Program-made: the position numbers and the translations under genes
Notes under the pieces: generated by a model
Databases searched by the model: none
The model's input: only the letters and a program-made list of their open reading frames with translations
What the model was told of the DNA's origin: nothing
Part shown: positions 1 to 10,426 of the stretch, piece after piece
Position numbering within the stretch: the first letter of the stretch is position 1
Layout: each line of letters begins with the position of its first letter
DNA from: an uncultured Enterobacterales bacterium
GTDB lineage: Bacteria > Pseudomonadota > Gammaproteobacteria > Enterobacterales > CALYQQ01
Length of the DNA stretch: 60,864 bases
NCBI GenBank assembly: GCA_945288535.1
Contig: CALYQQ010000019.1
Span: forward strand, 1-60,864
Direction of reading: 5' to 3'

Positions 1-55
1 GAGCACCGGTCTCCAAAACCGGGTGTTGGGAGTTCGAGTCTCTCCGCCCCTGCCA
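1..55 (+). tRNA. trpT: tRNA-Trp (CCA anticodon), 3' part only
   Basis: The window opens inside a tRNA gene. The anticodon arm carries CTCCAAAA with anticodon CCA. The T arm (GTTCGAGTC) and the acceptor end CGCCCCTGCCA match enterobacterial tRNA-Trp, including the encoded CCA. The 5' acceptor strand and D arm lie outside the window. In E. coli trpT also precedes the yifE-yifB-ilv block, which supports the assignment. Confidence 0.93.
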
Positions 56-65
56 CGATAGTTGT

Positions 66-92
66 AACCCTTCCCTTTAAGAAGGGTTTTTT
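66..92 (+). terminator. Rho-independent terminator after trpT
   Basis: An AACCCTTC / GAAGGGTT stem with a short loop is followed at once by a run of T. It sits 10 bases after the tRNA CCA end and would end the tRNA transcript. From here to maoP (93-473) I see no gene. The hdfR gene that occupies this gap in E. coli is absent. Confidence 0.85.
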
Positions 93-473
93 GCGTTTAT
101 AACTTCATTAATTACCTACCGATATTAATTTTACTGCTAAACTAAATACCATTCGTTATTTGTCATAAAGATTATTACAAATTTATAAATAGCAATAAAG
201 ATCATGTTTATTAAAATTATTCTAAAAAATATTTATATATAGTTTATTTGATATGCGTTAAACCGGCATAATAAAATAGATTATGATTGACGTTATATCA
301 TATAGCTTTCATTTATTGAATTTTAAACGAAATAAAAGACGATATTTTGAGCAAACAAACAGGAACTTTCAATTAATAAGCAAACTATGTCATTCATGTA
401 TTGCAAAAAATATCTTTATATATAATACTCCGGCGATATTAACACGATCAAAGAAATAACAGGAGCGTGTCAT

Positions 474-812
474 ATGGCCGAAAGTTTTCAGACTACACAT
501 CGTTTTTTTGATAATAAGAATTATCCGCGAGGATTTGCTCGTCATGGAGATTTCACAATCAAGGAAGCACAATTATTAGAAAAGTTAGGTAATGCTTTTT
601 ATGAATTAGATATGGGAAAACGTGAACCCGTAACTGATGAAGAAAAAGCCTTTTTAGAAGTTTGTCGCGAGCAACGTCAACCAATAAGTGAAAATGAAAA
701 AACATGGATGAAGTATCTTTCAAAGATCCGTAAACCAAAGCGTTTTCATACCTTATCGGGCGGAAAGCCACAAATTGATACTGTCGATGATTTTGTTGAT
801 AGTGAAGATTAA
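474..812 (+). CDS. maoP: Macrodomain Ter organisation protein MaoP (YifE)
   Basis: The 112-residue product is nearly collinear with E. coli YifE/MaoP over its whole length. Highly conserved blocks are [25 protein letters not shown] near the N-terminus (about residues 12-37), LGKREPVT around 48-54 and [13 protein letters not shown] near the end. In E. coli MaoP acts with a nearby maoS site to confine MatP-dependent long-range chromosome interactions. I could not recognise maoS here. The ATG at 474 follows an AGGAGCG ribosome-binding site. The gene converges on comM across a shared terminator. Confidence 0.93.
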   Translation: MAESFQTTHRFFDNKNYPRGFARHGDFTIKEAQLLEKLGNAFYELDMGKREPVTDEEKAFLEVCREQRQPISENEKTWMKYLSKIRKPKRFHTLSGGKPQIDTVDDFVDSED

Positions 813-813
813 T

Positions 814-854
814 TTAATTAGGCAGGTTTTATATTATAAAACCTGCCTAATTAA
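814..854. terminator. Bidirectional terminator between maoP and comM
   Basis: Two perfectly complementary 20-base arms (814-833 and 835-854) form a long hairpin with core GGCAGGTTTT/AAAACCTGCC. A T tract follows the GC core on either strand, so it can stop both convergent transcripts. The TAG stop codon of comM (847-849) lies inside the right arm. Confidence 0.85.
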
Positions 855-2367
855 TTAGTTTATGTAATTTTAGTAATAATCTATCCATACATCGATAAGT
901 CAGTGCCTCTGTTAAATGCATTCTTTCAATATTTTTACTTTGCCCAAGATCAGCTAATGTTCTAGAGACTTTTAATATTCTATGCCAGGCGCGGACAGAT
1001 AAACCTAATTTCATTAATGCTTGTTCTAAAAATAATGCATCAGATTGTTTTATTTTGCATATATTTTCAACTTCTTTACTCGTTAATTGAGCATTCGTTT
1101 TACCGTTTCTATCTTGTTGGATTTGCCTGGCAAATTCTACGCGCTTTTTTATTTGATGGCTATTTTCACCTTTAATTCTATTTTGACTAAGAATACCTTG
1201 GGGTAAAAGAGGTACTTCAATTGAAATATCAAATCTGTCAAGAAATGGCCCAGAAAGTCGATTAAGGTAGCGCATTATTTGTTGTGGTGAGCTGCGGCTA
1301 TTTTGTCCTTGATAATGTCCAGTGGGACTCGGATTCATAGCTGCAATAAGTTGTGTTTTTGCTGGATAGATGACTTTAGCATTGACGCGGCTAATATGGA
1401 CTTCACCTAATTCTAGCGGTTCACGTAATGAATCAAGAACTTTACGATCAAACTCAGGGAGTTCATCTAAAAACAGTATACCATTATGTGCTAAAGAGAT
1501 TTCACCAGGCTTAGGGATCGATCCGCCGCCAATCAATGCGGCTACTGAAGCAGTATGATGTGGTGCCCGGAATGGACGTTTATACCAACTATTTATTAAA
1601 TTGTGATTATTTACTAAACTTGCAATAGCTGTGCTTTCTATTGCTTCCTTGGTAGTAAGAGGTGGTAATAAACCACATATTCTACTTGCGAGCATTGTTT
1701 TTCCTGTACCTGGTGGGCCGATAAGTAGTAAATTATGACCACCCGCAGCCGCAATCTCTAAAGCTCTTTTTGCTTGTTCTTGTCCAATGACATCAACAAT
1801 ATCTGGATAATCGTGTGACTCACTAGGTTTAAAGGTAGTTACTTCCGGTAATGCTGTACCATTAGATAAATAGTGACACACTGATATTAACGATTTTGCG
1901 GCAAAACAGTTACATTTATCAATTAGTGAAATTTCAGCAGTATTCTCATATGATAAGACTAATATATGTTTACTCTTTTTTGCTGCTAATGCTGCTGGAA
2001 TTGCACCAGTGACACCTCGTATATCACCTGATAGGGAAAGTTCACCTAAAAATTCATGCTCTGCTAATCTGTCACAGGGTATTTGCTCCGAAGCGGCTAA
2101 TATAGCAATCGCAATTGGCAAATCAAAACGCCCTCCTTCTTTTGGAAGATCAACAGGAGCCAGATTAACTGTGATACGTTTTGCGGGAAAGATGAAACTA
2201 CTATTTATTAATGCGCTGCGTACCCTGTCTTTAGCTTCTTTTACCGTTGTTTCAGGCAATCCAACTAGCGTAAAACCAGGTAAACCCTTACTAATATGAA
2301 CTTCAACATTAACTCTTGGTGCTTCGATACCAATTGATGCTCGCGTATATATGATAGCAAGAGACAT
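847..2367 (-). CDS. comM: Mg-chelatase-like AAA+ helicase ComM (YifB)
   Basis: Homologue of E. coli YifB and competence factor ComM. The N-terminal LonC-like domain has the block VEVHISKGLPGFTLVGLPE. The AAA+ module has Walker A GPPGTGKTM and Walker B FLDELPEF, and is followed by AAMNPSPTGHYQG and RLSGPFLDRFD. At 506 residues it has the family's normal length. In naturally transformable bacteria ComM is a hexameric branch-migration helicase that helps integrate divergent DNA; its role in enteric bacteria is less clear. I chose the ATG at 2367, matching the conserved MSL start, over one three codons upstream. Confidence 0.93.
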   Translation of the reverse strand: MSLAIIYTRASIGIEAPRVNVEVHISKGLPGFTLVGLPETTVKEAKDRVRSALINSSFIFPAKRITVNLAPVDLPKEGGRFDLPIAIAILAASEQIPCDRLAEHEFLGELSLSGDIRGVTGAIPAALAAKKSKHILVLSYENTAEISLIDKCNCFAAKSLISVCHYLSNGTALPEVTTFKPSESHDYPDIVDVIGQEQAKRALEIAAAGGHNLLLIGPPGTGKTMLASRICGLLPPLTTKEAIESTAIASLVNNHNLINSWYKRPFRAPHHTASVAALIGGGSIPKPGEISLAHNGILFLDELPEFDRKVLDSLREPLELGEVHISRVNAKVIYPAKTQLIAAMNPSPTGHYQGQNSRSSPQQIMRYLNRLSGPFLDRFDISIEVPLLPQGILSQNRIKGENSHQIKKRVEFARQIQQDRNGKTNAQLTSKEVENICKIKQSDALFLEQALMKLGLSVRAWHRILKVSRTLADLGQSKNIERMHLTEALTYRCMDRLLLKLHKLIN

Positions 2368-2376
2368 GATATGCAT

Positions 2377-2983
2377 ATTCCAAATAAACCGTTTAAATAC
2401 AATTTATCAAATTTAGTATAAATTCTGTTCATACATCATTCTTTATTAAAATGGTGATCAATATTTTTAATATAATTTTTAAATTTATCGAATTATTTTG
2501 TGATAAAGATTGGGCTATTAAATGAGAAGAGAGCGTTTAAATGCAGTTGGGTAATCATTTTATAAGTAAACATTTATTAGAGGTGTATTATCTTATTATT
2601 TATTTTATAAAAATAATTATACATATTACCAAATTAATAACTTAATTCTTTTTAGATCTAAAATTAAAAAATCAACTAATATTCGTAGTATTATAATTAA
2701 CGATTAAATTACTGTACTATAAATATGATAAAAAGTATCAAGCCTAATTTAACCTAAGTAAGCTGTGTCTTTTCAGGCGCTGTCATTTGTTAAACGTGAA
2801 GACATTATTAGCTTACCTATTATTAATATTCTTAATAATTAAACAACATATTGATATATAGAAATAAAATATATTTGATATTTTATTTAGCAATTTAATA
2901 ATTAAAAAAGATTGCCATGACCACTATTTCTATGTTAACACTATAACCATTCTTGTTTAATTAGTAATAAAAATATTAACTAT
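2377..2983. other. Intergenic region upstream of ilvL, no gene seen
   Basis: About 600 bases of very AT-rich DNA lie between comM and the ilv leader. Only very short open frames are present and none resembles a protein I know. The ilv promoter must lie toward the right end, but no -35/-10 pair stands out clearly enough to annotate. Confidence 0.5.
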
Positions 2984-3076
2984 ATGAAATTTATTATCCA
3001 AGTCGTCATCCTCATTATTAGCGTGGTGGTGTTACCATCTTACGGGGGAGTGCTTGGAGAATATAAGATTAAATAA
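2984..3076 (+). CDS. ilvL: ilv operon leader peptide IlvL
   Basis: A 30-codon open frame immediately before the attenuator. Its centre is packed with regulatory codons: residues 4-17 read IIQVVILIISVVVL, so nearly all are Ile, Val or Leu, as in E. coli IlvL (ISLVVISVVVIIIPP). Ribosome stalling in this run when Ile, Val or Leu is scarce would favour the antiterminator described below. The sequence outside the regulatory run differs from E. coli. The frame is too short for usual ORF tools. Confidence 0.88.
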   Translation: MKFIIQVVILIISVVVLPSYGGVLGEYKIK

Positions 3077-3104
3077 ATAGTTAAATATCTCTAAACCCCC
3101 CGTA
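3041..3104 (+). promoter_or_regulatory. ilv antiterminator helix
   Basis: TACGGGGG at 3041-3048, inside the ilvL frame, is exactly complementary to CCCCCGTA at 3097-3104. The latter is the left arm of the attenuator hairpin. The two pairings exclude each other, which is the expected architecture of transcription attenuation. A ribosome stalled in the Ile/Val/Leu codons would leave 3041-3048 free to pair, whereas one reaching the stop codon would mask it. Confidence 0.7.
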
Positions 3105-3128
3105 CTGAAAGGTTCGGGGGGTTTTTTT
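3093..3128 (+). terminator. ilv attenuator terminator
   Basis: AAACCCCCCG (3093-3102) pairs with CGGGGGGTTT (3115-3124) around a 12-base loop and is followed by T residues. The very strong GC stem with a poly-U tail lies 16 bases after the ilvL stop and 80 bases before ilvG. This is the classic position for the ilvGMEDA attenuator. Confidence 0.92.
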
Positions 3129-3208
3129 ATATGGCGTTATAAGATGCGTTAAAAAATATAAATAGCCATACTTCGTCAACATCATGACAATTTAGCTGAG
3201 GTAACAGA

Positions 3209-4855
3209 ATGAATGGTTCACAATGTATTGTTAAAGCATTAAAAAAACATGGAATAACAACCGTTTTCGGTTACCCTGGGGGGGCAATTATGCCATTATA
3301 TGATGCATTATATGATGGCGGAATTGAACATGTGTTATGTCGCCATGAACAGGCTGCGGCAATAGCTGCGATTGGCTATGCTCGATCCACGGGTAAAATA
3401 GGTGTTTGTATTGCAACATCTGGGCCAGGTGCAACAAATTTAGTTACTGGACTAGCTGATGCTTTATTGGATTCCATTCCTATCATTGCTATTACTGGAC
3501 AGGTTGCTCAGCCTCTTATTGGTACAGATGCTTTTCAAGAAATTGATGTCTTAGGTCTTTCATTAGCATGTACAAAGCAAAGTTTTTTAGTAGAAAAAAT
3601 CGATGATTTACCACAGATATTAGCAGAAGCATTTTTTTATGCGAGTAATGCTCGTCCTGGTCCAGTATTGATCGATATTCCTAAAGATATCCAATTAGAA
3701 GCATGTCATGTTGAGCCATTTACCTTACCCATTTGTTCTTTACCTGCCATTGCACGAGATGATTTAAAACACGCAGCTGAGATGATCTCAGCAGCGCAGA
3801 AGCCAATATTATATATTGGTGGTGGTGTCGGTATGGCGAAAGCTGTTGAAACGTTACGAACGTTTGTTTCAGTAACTGGAATACCTTGTGTATCGACACT
3901 TAAAGGCTTAGGTGCAGCAGATATTAATCATTCTGGTTATCTTGGTTTATTAGGCATGCATGGTTCAAAAGCAGGAAATTATTTGGTTCAGGAGTGTGAT
4001 TTATTAATTGCAATAGGGGTCAGATTTGATGATCGCGTTACAGGAAAATTAAATACTTTTGCAGCAAAAGCAAAGGTTATTCATATAGATATTGATCCAG
4101 CAGAAATAGGTAAATTGCGGCAACCTCATATCGCGTTACGGGGTGATATAAATGAAATTCTACCTTTTTTACAGAGACCATTGCAAATTGAACCGTGGTG
4201 TCAAAAAGTAGTTAAAATGAGGACTAAATATGCTGCTCGTTACGATCATCCTGGTTCCCTTATTTATGCCCCCCTTTTATTAAAACAGCTTTCTGAATGT
4301 AAACCGGTGAATGCGATTGTTGTTACTGATGTTGGTCAACATCAAATGTGGGCAGCACAACATATGCGTTTTCATCATCCACAAAATTTTATAACATCAA
4401 GTGGATTGGGCACAATGGGCTTTGGATTACCTGCAGCAATAGGTGCACAAATGGCAAGACCTAATGATATGGTAATTTGTATTTCAGGTGATGGTTCTTT
4501 TATGATGAATGTTCAAGAGTTGACAACAATAAAACGTAAAAAACTACCTGTTAAGATTGTTCTGATCGATAATCAACGATTAGGAATGGTGAGACAATGG
4601 CAAGAGCTCTTTTTTGATGGACGTTATAGTGAGACGACATTAACAGATAATCCTGATTTTTTAACGTTAGCACGTGCATTCGATATACCAGGACAAAAAA
4701 TTACCGAAAAGCACCAAGTTAAAGATGCACTTAGTGCTTTACTAAATAGTGAAGGTGCTTATTTACTTCATGTGGCAATTAATGAATTAGAAAATGTGTG
4801 GCCACTCGTTCCACCTGGCGCAGGCAATGAAACTATGCTGGAGAAAGTATCATGA
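3209..4855 (+). CDS. ilvG: Acetolactate synthase II large subunit
   Basis: Thiamin-diphosphate enzyme of 548 residues that condenses pyruvate with pyruvate or 2-oxobutyrate, the first common step of valine/leucine and isoleucine synthesis. The catalytic glutamate is in CRHEQAAA (Glu47). The diphosphate/Mg motif GDGSFMMN with the downstream NQ ends is present in the C-terminal domain. Unlike E. coli K-12, where ilvG carries a frameshift, this copy is open throughout. It overlaps ilvM by 4 bases (ATGA), which suggests translational coupling of the two subunits. Confidence 0.95.
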   Translation: MNGSQCIVKALKKHGITTVFGYPGGAIMPLYDALYDGGIEHVLCRHEQAAAIAAIGYARSTGKIGVCIATSGPGATNLVTGLADALLDSIPIIAITGQVAQPLIGTDAFQEIDVLGLSLACTKQSFLVEKIDDLPQILAEAFFYASNARPGPVLIDIPKDIQLEACHVEPFTLPICSLPAIARDDLKHAAEMISAAQKPILYIGGGVGMAKAVETLRTFVSVTGIPCVSTLKGLGAADINHSGYLGLLGMHGSKAGNYLVQECDLLIAIGVRFDDRVTGKLNTFAAKAKVIHIDIDPAEIGKLRQPHIALRGDINEILPFLQRPLQIEPWCQKVVKMRTKYAARYDHPGSLIYAPLLLKQLSECKPVNAIVVTDVGQHQMWAAQHMRFHHPQNFITSSGLGTMGFGLPAAIGAQMARPNDMVICISGDGSFMMNVQELTTIKRKKLPVKIVLIDNQRLGMVRQWQELFFDGRYSETTLTDNPDFLTLARAFDIPGQKITEKHQVKDALSALLNSEGAYLLHVAINELENVWPLVPPGAGNETMLEKVS

Positions 4856-5109
4856 TTAAACACCAATTAATTATTAATGCGCATTTCAGAACGGAAATAA
4901 TAGAACGGATCTTACGTGTTGTTCGTCATCGAGGATTTCGTATTTGCCGTTTATATATGGATGAACCAATTGGCAGTAAACGAGTAATACTAAAATTAAC
5001 AGTCAGCAGTGAACGACCTATCCAGTTATTATATACACAACTTAGCAAATTAGTGGACGTTGAAGAGGTCAATGTTCAATCCACATCACAACAAGTAACA
5101 GCTATATAG
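4852..5109 (+). CDS. ilvM: Acetolactate synthase II regulatory small subunit
   Basis: An 85-residue ACT-domain protein, the usual size for IlvM. It begins [23 protein letters not shown], with the family's pattern of a beta strand followed by a helix carrying the R-V-RHRGF motif (about residues 22-30). It binds the IlvG large subunit and is needed for its activity. The start codon overlaps the end of ilvG, and ilvE begins 14 bases after its stop. Confidence 0.92.
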   Translation: MIKHQLIINAHFRTEIIERILRVVRHRGFRICRLYMDEPIGSKRVILKLTVSSERPIQLLYTQLSKLVDVEEVNVQSTSQQVTAI

Positions 5110-5123
5110 GCAAAGGGATAAAA

Positions 5124-6056
5124 ATGAGTACTAAAAAAGCAGATTTTATTTGGTTTAATGGTGAGATGGTTGCTTGGGCCGATGCCAAGGTTCATGTTAT
5201 GTCCCATGCACTTCATTATGGTTCTTCCGTTTTTGAGGGGATACGTTGTTATGATACCCATAACGGTCCGGCGGTATTTCGTCATCGAGAGCATATGCAG
5301 CGTTTACATGATTCGGCCAAGATATATCGAATGCCCATTAATTATACCATTGATGAATTAATGGTCGCTTGTCGAGAGACATTGCGCAAAAATAAATTAA
5401 ATAGTGCTTATATTCGCCCCTTAGTTTTTATTGGAGATGTAGGTATGGGAGTCAATCCACCAAAAGGTTATGCGACGGATGTAATTATTGCTGCATTTTC
5501 TTGGGGAACTTATTTAGGTGAAGAAGCCCTAGAACAAGGTATAGATGCGATGGTTTCTTCATGGAATCGTGCTGCACCTAATACTATTCCTACAGCAGCA
5601 AAGGCAGGTGGTAATTACCTTTCATCCATGCTGGTGGGGAGTGAAGCTCGTAGAAATGGTTATCAGGAAGGTATAGCGCTTGATGTACATGGTTATGTTT
5701 CTGAAGGTGCTGGTGAAAACTTATTTATTATTAAAGATAATATCATTTTTACCCCCCCTTTTATTTCAGCTGCTTTACCGGGAATTACTCGTGATGCCAT
5801 TATTAAATTAGCTATTGATTTAGGATTTGAAGTTCGGGAGCAAATATTATCTAGAGAGGCACTTTATCTAGCTGATGAAGTTTTCATGACAGGTACAGCA
5901 GCTGAAATAACACCGGTACGTAGTATTGATGGTATTCAAGTGGGTATCGGTCGTTGTGGACCAATAACTAAAAAAATACAGCAAGCATTCTTTGGCTTAT
6001 TCAATGGACAAACTGAAGATAAATATAACTGGTTAGATCTGGTGAACACCAATTAA
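5124..6056 (+). CDS. ilvE: Branched-chain amino acid aminotransferase
   Basis: Fold-type IV pyridoxal-phosphate aminotransferase of 310 residues that carries out the final transamination to Ile, Val and Leu with glutamate. It matches E. coli IlvE from the N-terminal FIWFNGEMV onward. The PLP lysine is Lys160 in TAAKAGGNY. The C-terminal EVFMTGTAAEITPV phosphate-binding block is also present. It is the third structural gene of the operon. A 139-base gap follows before ilvD with no terminator, so co-transcription is likely. Confidence 0.95.
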   Translation: MSTKKADFIWFNGEMVAWADAKVHVMSHALHYGSSVFEGIRCYDTHNGPAVFRHREHMQRLHDSAKIYRMPINYTIDELMVACRETLRKNKLNSAYIRPLVFIGDVGMGVNPPKGYATDVIIAAFSWGTYLGEEALEQGIDAMVSSWNRAAPNTIPTAAKAGGNYLSSMLVGSEARRNGYQEGIALDVHGYVSEGAGENLFIIKDNIIFTPPFISAALPGITRDAIIKLAIDLGFEVREQILSREALYLADEVFMTGTAAEITPVRSIDGIQVGIGRCGPITKKIQQAFFGLFNGQTEDKYNWLDLVNTN

Positions 6057-6195
6057 AAAGCTAATGATAGTATTATCAATTGGTTAGTTTAGAATAAATC
6101 ACAAACATAACAGATATAATTTAACAAGCAATAAAAAAGAGAAGCCATATAAGGCCATTTGCATGTTATTCAATAATGTAGGGAGAGAAGTGAGT

Positions 6196-8046
6196 ATGCC
6201 TAAATACCGTTCAGCCACAACGACACAGGGGCGCAATATGGCCGGAGCACGCGCATTATGGCGAGCAACTGGTATGAAAGAAATAGATTTTGGTAAGCCT
6301 ATTATTGCTGTTGTAAATTCCTTTACTCAGTTTGTACCAGGTCATGTGCATTTGCATAATTTAGGACAATTAGTTGCTAAGCAGATTGAAGCTGCCGGTG
6401 GCGTGGCTAAAGAATTTAATACTATTGCAGTAGATGATGGTATTGCTATGGGGCATGGTGGTATGCTTTATTCTTTGCCGTCACGTGAACTCATTGCAGA
6501 TTCTGTCGAGTATATGGTAAATGCACATTGTGCTGATGCAATGATTTGTATATCCAATTGTGACAAAATTACACCAGGTATGATGATGGCCGCTTTGCGT
6601 TTAAATATTCCTACAATCTTTGTTTCAGGTGGGCCTATGGAAGCGGGTAAAACGAAACTTTCAGATGCAGTAATTAAGCTTGATTTAATTGATGCCATGA
6701 TTCAAGGCGCTAATCCTAATGTTAGTGATGCAGATAGTGAACAAATCGAACGCTCTGCTTGCCCGACATGTGGTTCCTGTTCTGGTATGTTTACGGCGAA
6801 TTCAATGAACTGTTTAACAGAAGCATTGGGATTATCGCTCCCTGGAAACGGCTCTTTATTGGCAACGCATGAAGATAGAAAAAAATTATTTCTTGAGGCT
6901 GCAGATCAAATTGTTAAATTAGCTAAGCGCTATTATGAGGAAGATGATTATAGTGTTTTACCCCGGGCGATCGCGACGAAATCAGCTTTTGAGAATGCTA
7001 TGACGCTCGATATTGCTATGGGGGGATCAACAAATACAGTATTACATTTATTAGCTGGTGCCCAAGAAGGTAATGTTGACTTTACTATGGCAGATATTGA
7101 CCGGTTATCACGCCAAGTTCCACATTTATGTAAGGTTGCACCAAGTACCCCAAAATATCATATGGAAGATGTTCATCGAGCAGGCGGTGTAATGGCTATT
7201 TTAGGTGAGTTAGATCGAGCACAGCTCTTAAATAGAGATGTACATAATGTTTTAGGGTTGACTCTAATTGAAACATTACAAAAATATGATGTTATACAAA
7301 GTCAAAACGATGCGATAAAAACTATGTATAAGGCGGGACCCGCAGGTATTCGTACAACAGAGGCATTTTCACAGTCATGTCGTTGGTCGTCATTGGATAC
7401 TGATCGTCAAAAAGGTTGTATTCGAGCACGCGAGTATGCTTATAGTCAAGATGGTGGACTTGCGGTGCTTTATGGAAATATTGCATTAGATGGTTGTATT
7501 GTTAAAACAGCTGGCGTTGCTGAAGAAAATCTAGTTTTCCGTGGTCCGGCAAAGGTGTATGAAAGTCAGGAGGATGCTGTTGAAGCTATTTTGGTAAACA
7601 AAGTTGTTGCGGGTGATGTTGTTGTTATTCGATATGAAGGCCCCAAAGGGGGACCTGGTATGCAAGAAATGCTTTATCCAACAAGTTTCTTAAAATCAAT
7701 GGGATTAGGTAAAGCTTGTGCCCTTATTACCGATGGTCGTTTTTCTGGCGGAACGTCTGGTTTATCTATTGGTCATGTATCACCTGAAGCAGCTAGTGGC
7801 GGTATTATAGGATTAGTACATGATGGTGATATGATTGCTATCGATATTCCTAACCGTAGTATGGTATTAGAAATTTCTGATGAAGAACTTAGTCAACGGC
7901 GTGCTAATGAACTTGCCAGAGGTGATAAAGCTTGGTCCCCCCTCCATAGAAAACGTCAGGTTTCGTATGCATTAAGAGCTTACGCATCACTGGCAACCAG
8001 TGCTGATAAAGGTGCTGTCCGTGATAAAAGCAAATTAGAGGGCTAA
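6196..8046 (+). CDS. ilvD: Dihydroxy-acid dehydratase
   Basis: Iron-sulfur dehydratase of 616 residues that converts 2,3-dihydroxy-acids to the 2-keto acids of the Val/Leu and Ile pathways. Cluster and active-site cysteines lie in ISNCDK and [13 protein letters not shown]. Conserved blocks include [11 protein letters not shown] and [23 protein letters not shown] start it at the ATG at 6196, giving [15 protein letters not shown] as in E. coli and preceded by a purine-rich GGGAGAGAAG. An earlier in-frame ATG at 6163 would add 11 unconserved residues. ilvA begins one base after its stop. Confidence 0.95.
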   Translation: MPKYRSATTTQGRNMAGARALWRATGMKEIDFGKPIIAVVNSFTQFVPGHVHLHNLGQLVAKQIEAAGGVAKEFNTIAVDDGIAMGHGGMLYSLPSRELIADSVEYMVNAHCADAMICISNCDKITPGMMMAALRLNIPTIFVSGGPMEAGKTKLSDAVIKLDLIDAMIQGANPNVSDADSEQIERSACPTCGSCSGMFTANSMNCLTEALGLSLPGNGSLLATHEDRKKLFLEAADQIVKLAKRYYEEDDYSVLPRAIATKSAFENAMTLDIAMGGSTNTVLHLLAGAQEGNVDFTMADIDRLSRQVPHLCKVAPSTPKYHMEDVHRAGGVMAILGELDRAQLLNRDVHNVLGLTLIETLQKYDVIQSQNDAIKTMYKAGPAGIRTTEAFSQSCRWSSLDTDRQKGCIRAREYAYSQDGGLAVLYGNIALDGCIVKTAGVAEENLVFRGPAKVYESQEDAVEAILVNKVVAGDVVVIRYEGPKGGPGMQEMLYPTSFLKSMGLGKACALITDGRFSGGTSGLSIGHVSPEAASGGIIGLVHDGDMIAIDIPNRSMVLEISDEELSQRRANELARGDKAWSPLHRKRQVSYALRAYASLATSADKGAVRDKSKLEG

Positions 8047-8047
8047 T

Positions 8048-9586
8048 ATGACAACCACATTATCTGGCACTCCTTCAGCAATTGATTATTTGCGAGCAAT
8101 TCTGTGTTCCCCTGTTTATGAAGTCGCTCAAGTTACACCATTAGAAACAATGTCCATCCTGTCTGAACGCTTAGGCAACCAAATATGGGTAAAGCGGGAA
8201 GATCGTCAACCCGTGCATAGTTTTAAAATTCGTGGTGCGCATGCAATGATCGCTAGTTTAACGGAACAACAAAAAGCACAGGGTGTTGTTGCAGCATCAG
8301 CGGGTAATCATGCACAAGGTGTCGCATTGTCTGCAACAGGATTAGGTATTCGATCATTAATTGTTATGCCAAAAACAACACCTGATATCAAAGTTGAAGC
8401 CGTACGAGGCTTTGGTGGTAATGTATTATTGCATGGTAATAATTTTGATGAAGCAAAAGCTAAAGCAATTGAGTTAGCCTCAACAGAAGGATATACATTT
8501 ATTCCTCCTTTTGATCATCCCATGGTTATAGCTGGCCAAGGATCGATAGGCATGGAACTTTTACAACAATGTACACGGTTAAATAGAGTATTTGTTCCCG
8601 TTGGTGGCGGTGGAATGGCAGCTGGTATCGCCGTATTAATTAAGCAATTAATGCCTCAAATAAAAGTGATCGGCGTCGAGGCTGAAGATTCGGCATGTCT
8701 TAAAGCGGCAATGCTGGCAGGGCATCCCATTGAGCTTGATAGAGTAGGACTATTTGCTGATGGTGTTGCAGTTAAACGAATTGGTGATGAAACTTTTCGG
8801 TTATGTCATGATTACTTAGATGATGTTATTACGGTTGATAGCGACGAGATTTGTGCAGCAGTCAAAGATTTGTTTGACGATGTTCGAGCGATTGCAGAGC
8901 CATCTGGGGCATTAGCACTTGCTGGATTAAAAAAATATATTCAGCAACATAACATTTGCGGAGAACAATTAGTACATATTTTATCGGGAGCGAATCTTAA
9001 CTTTCATGGCTTGCGTTATATCTCTGAACGCTGCGAACTAGGTGAAAAACGTGAAGCTCTTTTAGGCGTTACTATTCCTGAAACTAAAGGAAGTTTCCTC
9101 AAATTTTGCCAACTTTTAGATGGTCGTTCAGTAACTGAATTTAATTATCGCTATTCAAATGATCAACAAGCAGCAATATTTGTTGGTGTTCGTTTAACCA
9201 ATGGCGATATTGAACGCCAGGAAATTATTGAACAATTACAAGAAGATGGCTATAACGTTACTGATTTATCTGATAATGAAATGGCAAAACTTCATGTACG
9301 TTATATGGTAGGTGGTCGTCCATCAAAGCCCCTTAAAGAACGACTATATAGTTTTGAGTTCCCTGAAGCGCCAGGTGCGTTATTAACATTTTTAGAAACA
9401 CTAGGTACTCATTGGAATATTACGTTATTTCATTATCGTAGCCATGGTACTGATTTTGGCCGCGTGTTAGTTGCATTTGAAATAGAAAAAGCGACAAATG
9501 AGTTAATTGAAAAGTTAGCTGTATTAGGTTATGAAAGCCATGACGAATCAGATAATCTCGCTTTTAGTTACTTTTTAGCAGGATAA
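8048..9586 (+). CDS. ilvA: Biosynthetic threonine deaminase
   Basis: PLP-dependent threonine ammonia-lyase of 512 residues that makes 2-oxobutyrate for isoleucine. The PLP lysine is Lys60 in SFKIRGA. SAGNHAQG and the glycine loop GGGGM are present in the catalytic domain. The C-terminal third is the two-part ACT-like regulatory domain (for example LKFCQLLDG and the final FGRVLVAFEI block), so this is the isoleucine-inhibited long form. It is the last classical gene of the ilvGMEDA operon. No terminator is evident before the following lipoprotein gene. Confidence 0.95.
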   Translation: MTTTLSGTPSAIDYLRAILCSPVYEVAQVTPLETMSILSERLGNQIWVKREDRQPVHSFKIRGAHAMIASLTEQQKAQGVVAASAGNHAQGVALSATGLGIRSLIVMPKTTPDIKVEAVRGFGGNVLLHGNNFDEAKAKAIELASTEGYTFIPPFDHPMVIAGQGSIGMELLQQCTRLNRVFVPVGGGGMAAGIAVLIKQLMPQIKVIGVEAEDSACLKAAMLAGHPIELDRVGLFADGVAVKRIGDETFRLCHDYLDDVITVDSDEICAAVKDLFDDVRAIAEPSGALALAGLKKYIQQHNICGEQLVHILSGANLNFHGLRYISERCELGEKREALLGVTIPETKGSFLKFCQLLDGRSVTEFNYRYSNDQQAAIFVGVRLTNGDIERQEIIEQLQEDGYNVTDLSDNEMAKLHVRYMVGGRPSKPLKERLYSFEFPEAPGALLTFLETLGTHWNITLFHYRSHGTDFGRVLVAFEIEKATNELIEKLAVLGYESHDESDNLAFSYFLAG

Positions 9587-9652
9587 ATAGTCTGCTGCCA
9601 TTATGTACTGAACTGCAATATTTGTTAATTTATAATTGATTAGGGATAAACA

Positions 9653-10372
9653 ATGAAAAAATTACTCACAGTCAGTTTGATTATTTTATTGATTTCAGGG
9701 TGCCGAAGCGAATTGAGAATATGGACGAAATTAACTCAATTAGATTCTGATATCCCTGTAACCACATATGTACCACTTATGATAACCTTACCCGAATGCC
9801 AAGCAACTGGTGATGCTTCGCGTCCGTCAGTAAGTTTACGGCAAATGCAAATGTTACTTAATGAACTTTTTCAAGGTGTGAATTATCAAGATTGCCACAT
9901 TCGTGGTGCAGAATATAAAGCTACATTTCTTGTTCGAGTTGATATGGGAAGTATTGATGCATTTAATGGTAAATATGAACCAGGCATTATTTATCTTATG
10001 GGAAATAATTTAACTAAAGACGCCAAAGTAAAGAATAAAAAAAATAAGTACGCTAATAATGGTGCGCTATTGATTGGTTTATCTACAGCAACAAAGAATA
10101 GCATTTTGCGACAAAAAAAACGGCGTGGACGTAATATGTTAACATCTGAAAGTAAGCTTATTATCTACTTAGAAAATAATCGTAAATCTGTCCTTGATAA
10201 TCTGATGGGTTCACTTGTCTATATCAATAATAATCCAATCTTAACCGAGAATACGCATCTTAACGAACTAAAAAATGGTCGCAGTATGAGTATTCAATTA
10301 TCAGATGTATTCGCTGATAGTTTTTTAGTTGGAAAAAATGAAACTTATACGATTTTATCATTAGCAAAGTGA
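9653..10372 (+). CDS. Predicted lipoprotein, first of a tandem pair
   Basis: A 239-residue protein with a lipoprotein signal peptide: a basic start, a hydrophobic run and the lipobox LISGC with Cys17, followed by RSE. The mature part has further cysteines near residues 49 and 84 and no transmembrane segment. It is paralogous to the next gene, sharing the post-lipobox SEL.I..KL.QL pattern, a central cysteine pair and a final block around YINNNPI. It may belong to the small-lipoprotein family found in enteric phages and Proteus relatives (DUF7424 comes to mind from memory, unverified). It starts 66 bases after ilvA with no terminator between, so read-through from the ilv operon is possible. Function unknown. 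Confidence 0.75.
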   Translation: MKKLLTVSLIILLISGCRSELRIWTKLTQLDSDIPVTTYVPLMITLPECQATGDASRPSVSLRQMQMLLNELFQGVNYQDCHIRGAEYKATFLVRVDMGSIDAFNGKYEPGIIYLMGNNLTKDAKVKNKKNKYANNGALLIGLSTATKNSILRQKKRRGRNMLTSESKLIIYLENNRKSVLDNLMGSLVYINNNPILTENTHLNELKNGRSMSIQLSDVFADSFLVGKNETYTILSLAK

Positions 10373-10426
10373 TCGCTATATTAGATTATTTACAAACTAC
10401 ATTGGATGATATTAAGGATGATAATC

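Noticed and set aside
3209..4855. Frameshift in ilvG as in E. coli K-12
   Set aside because: The frame is open and collinear with active IlvG proteins through the C-terminus.
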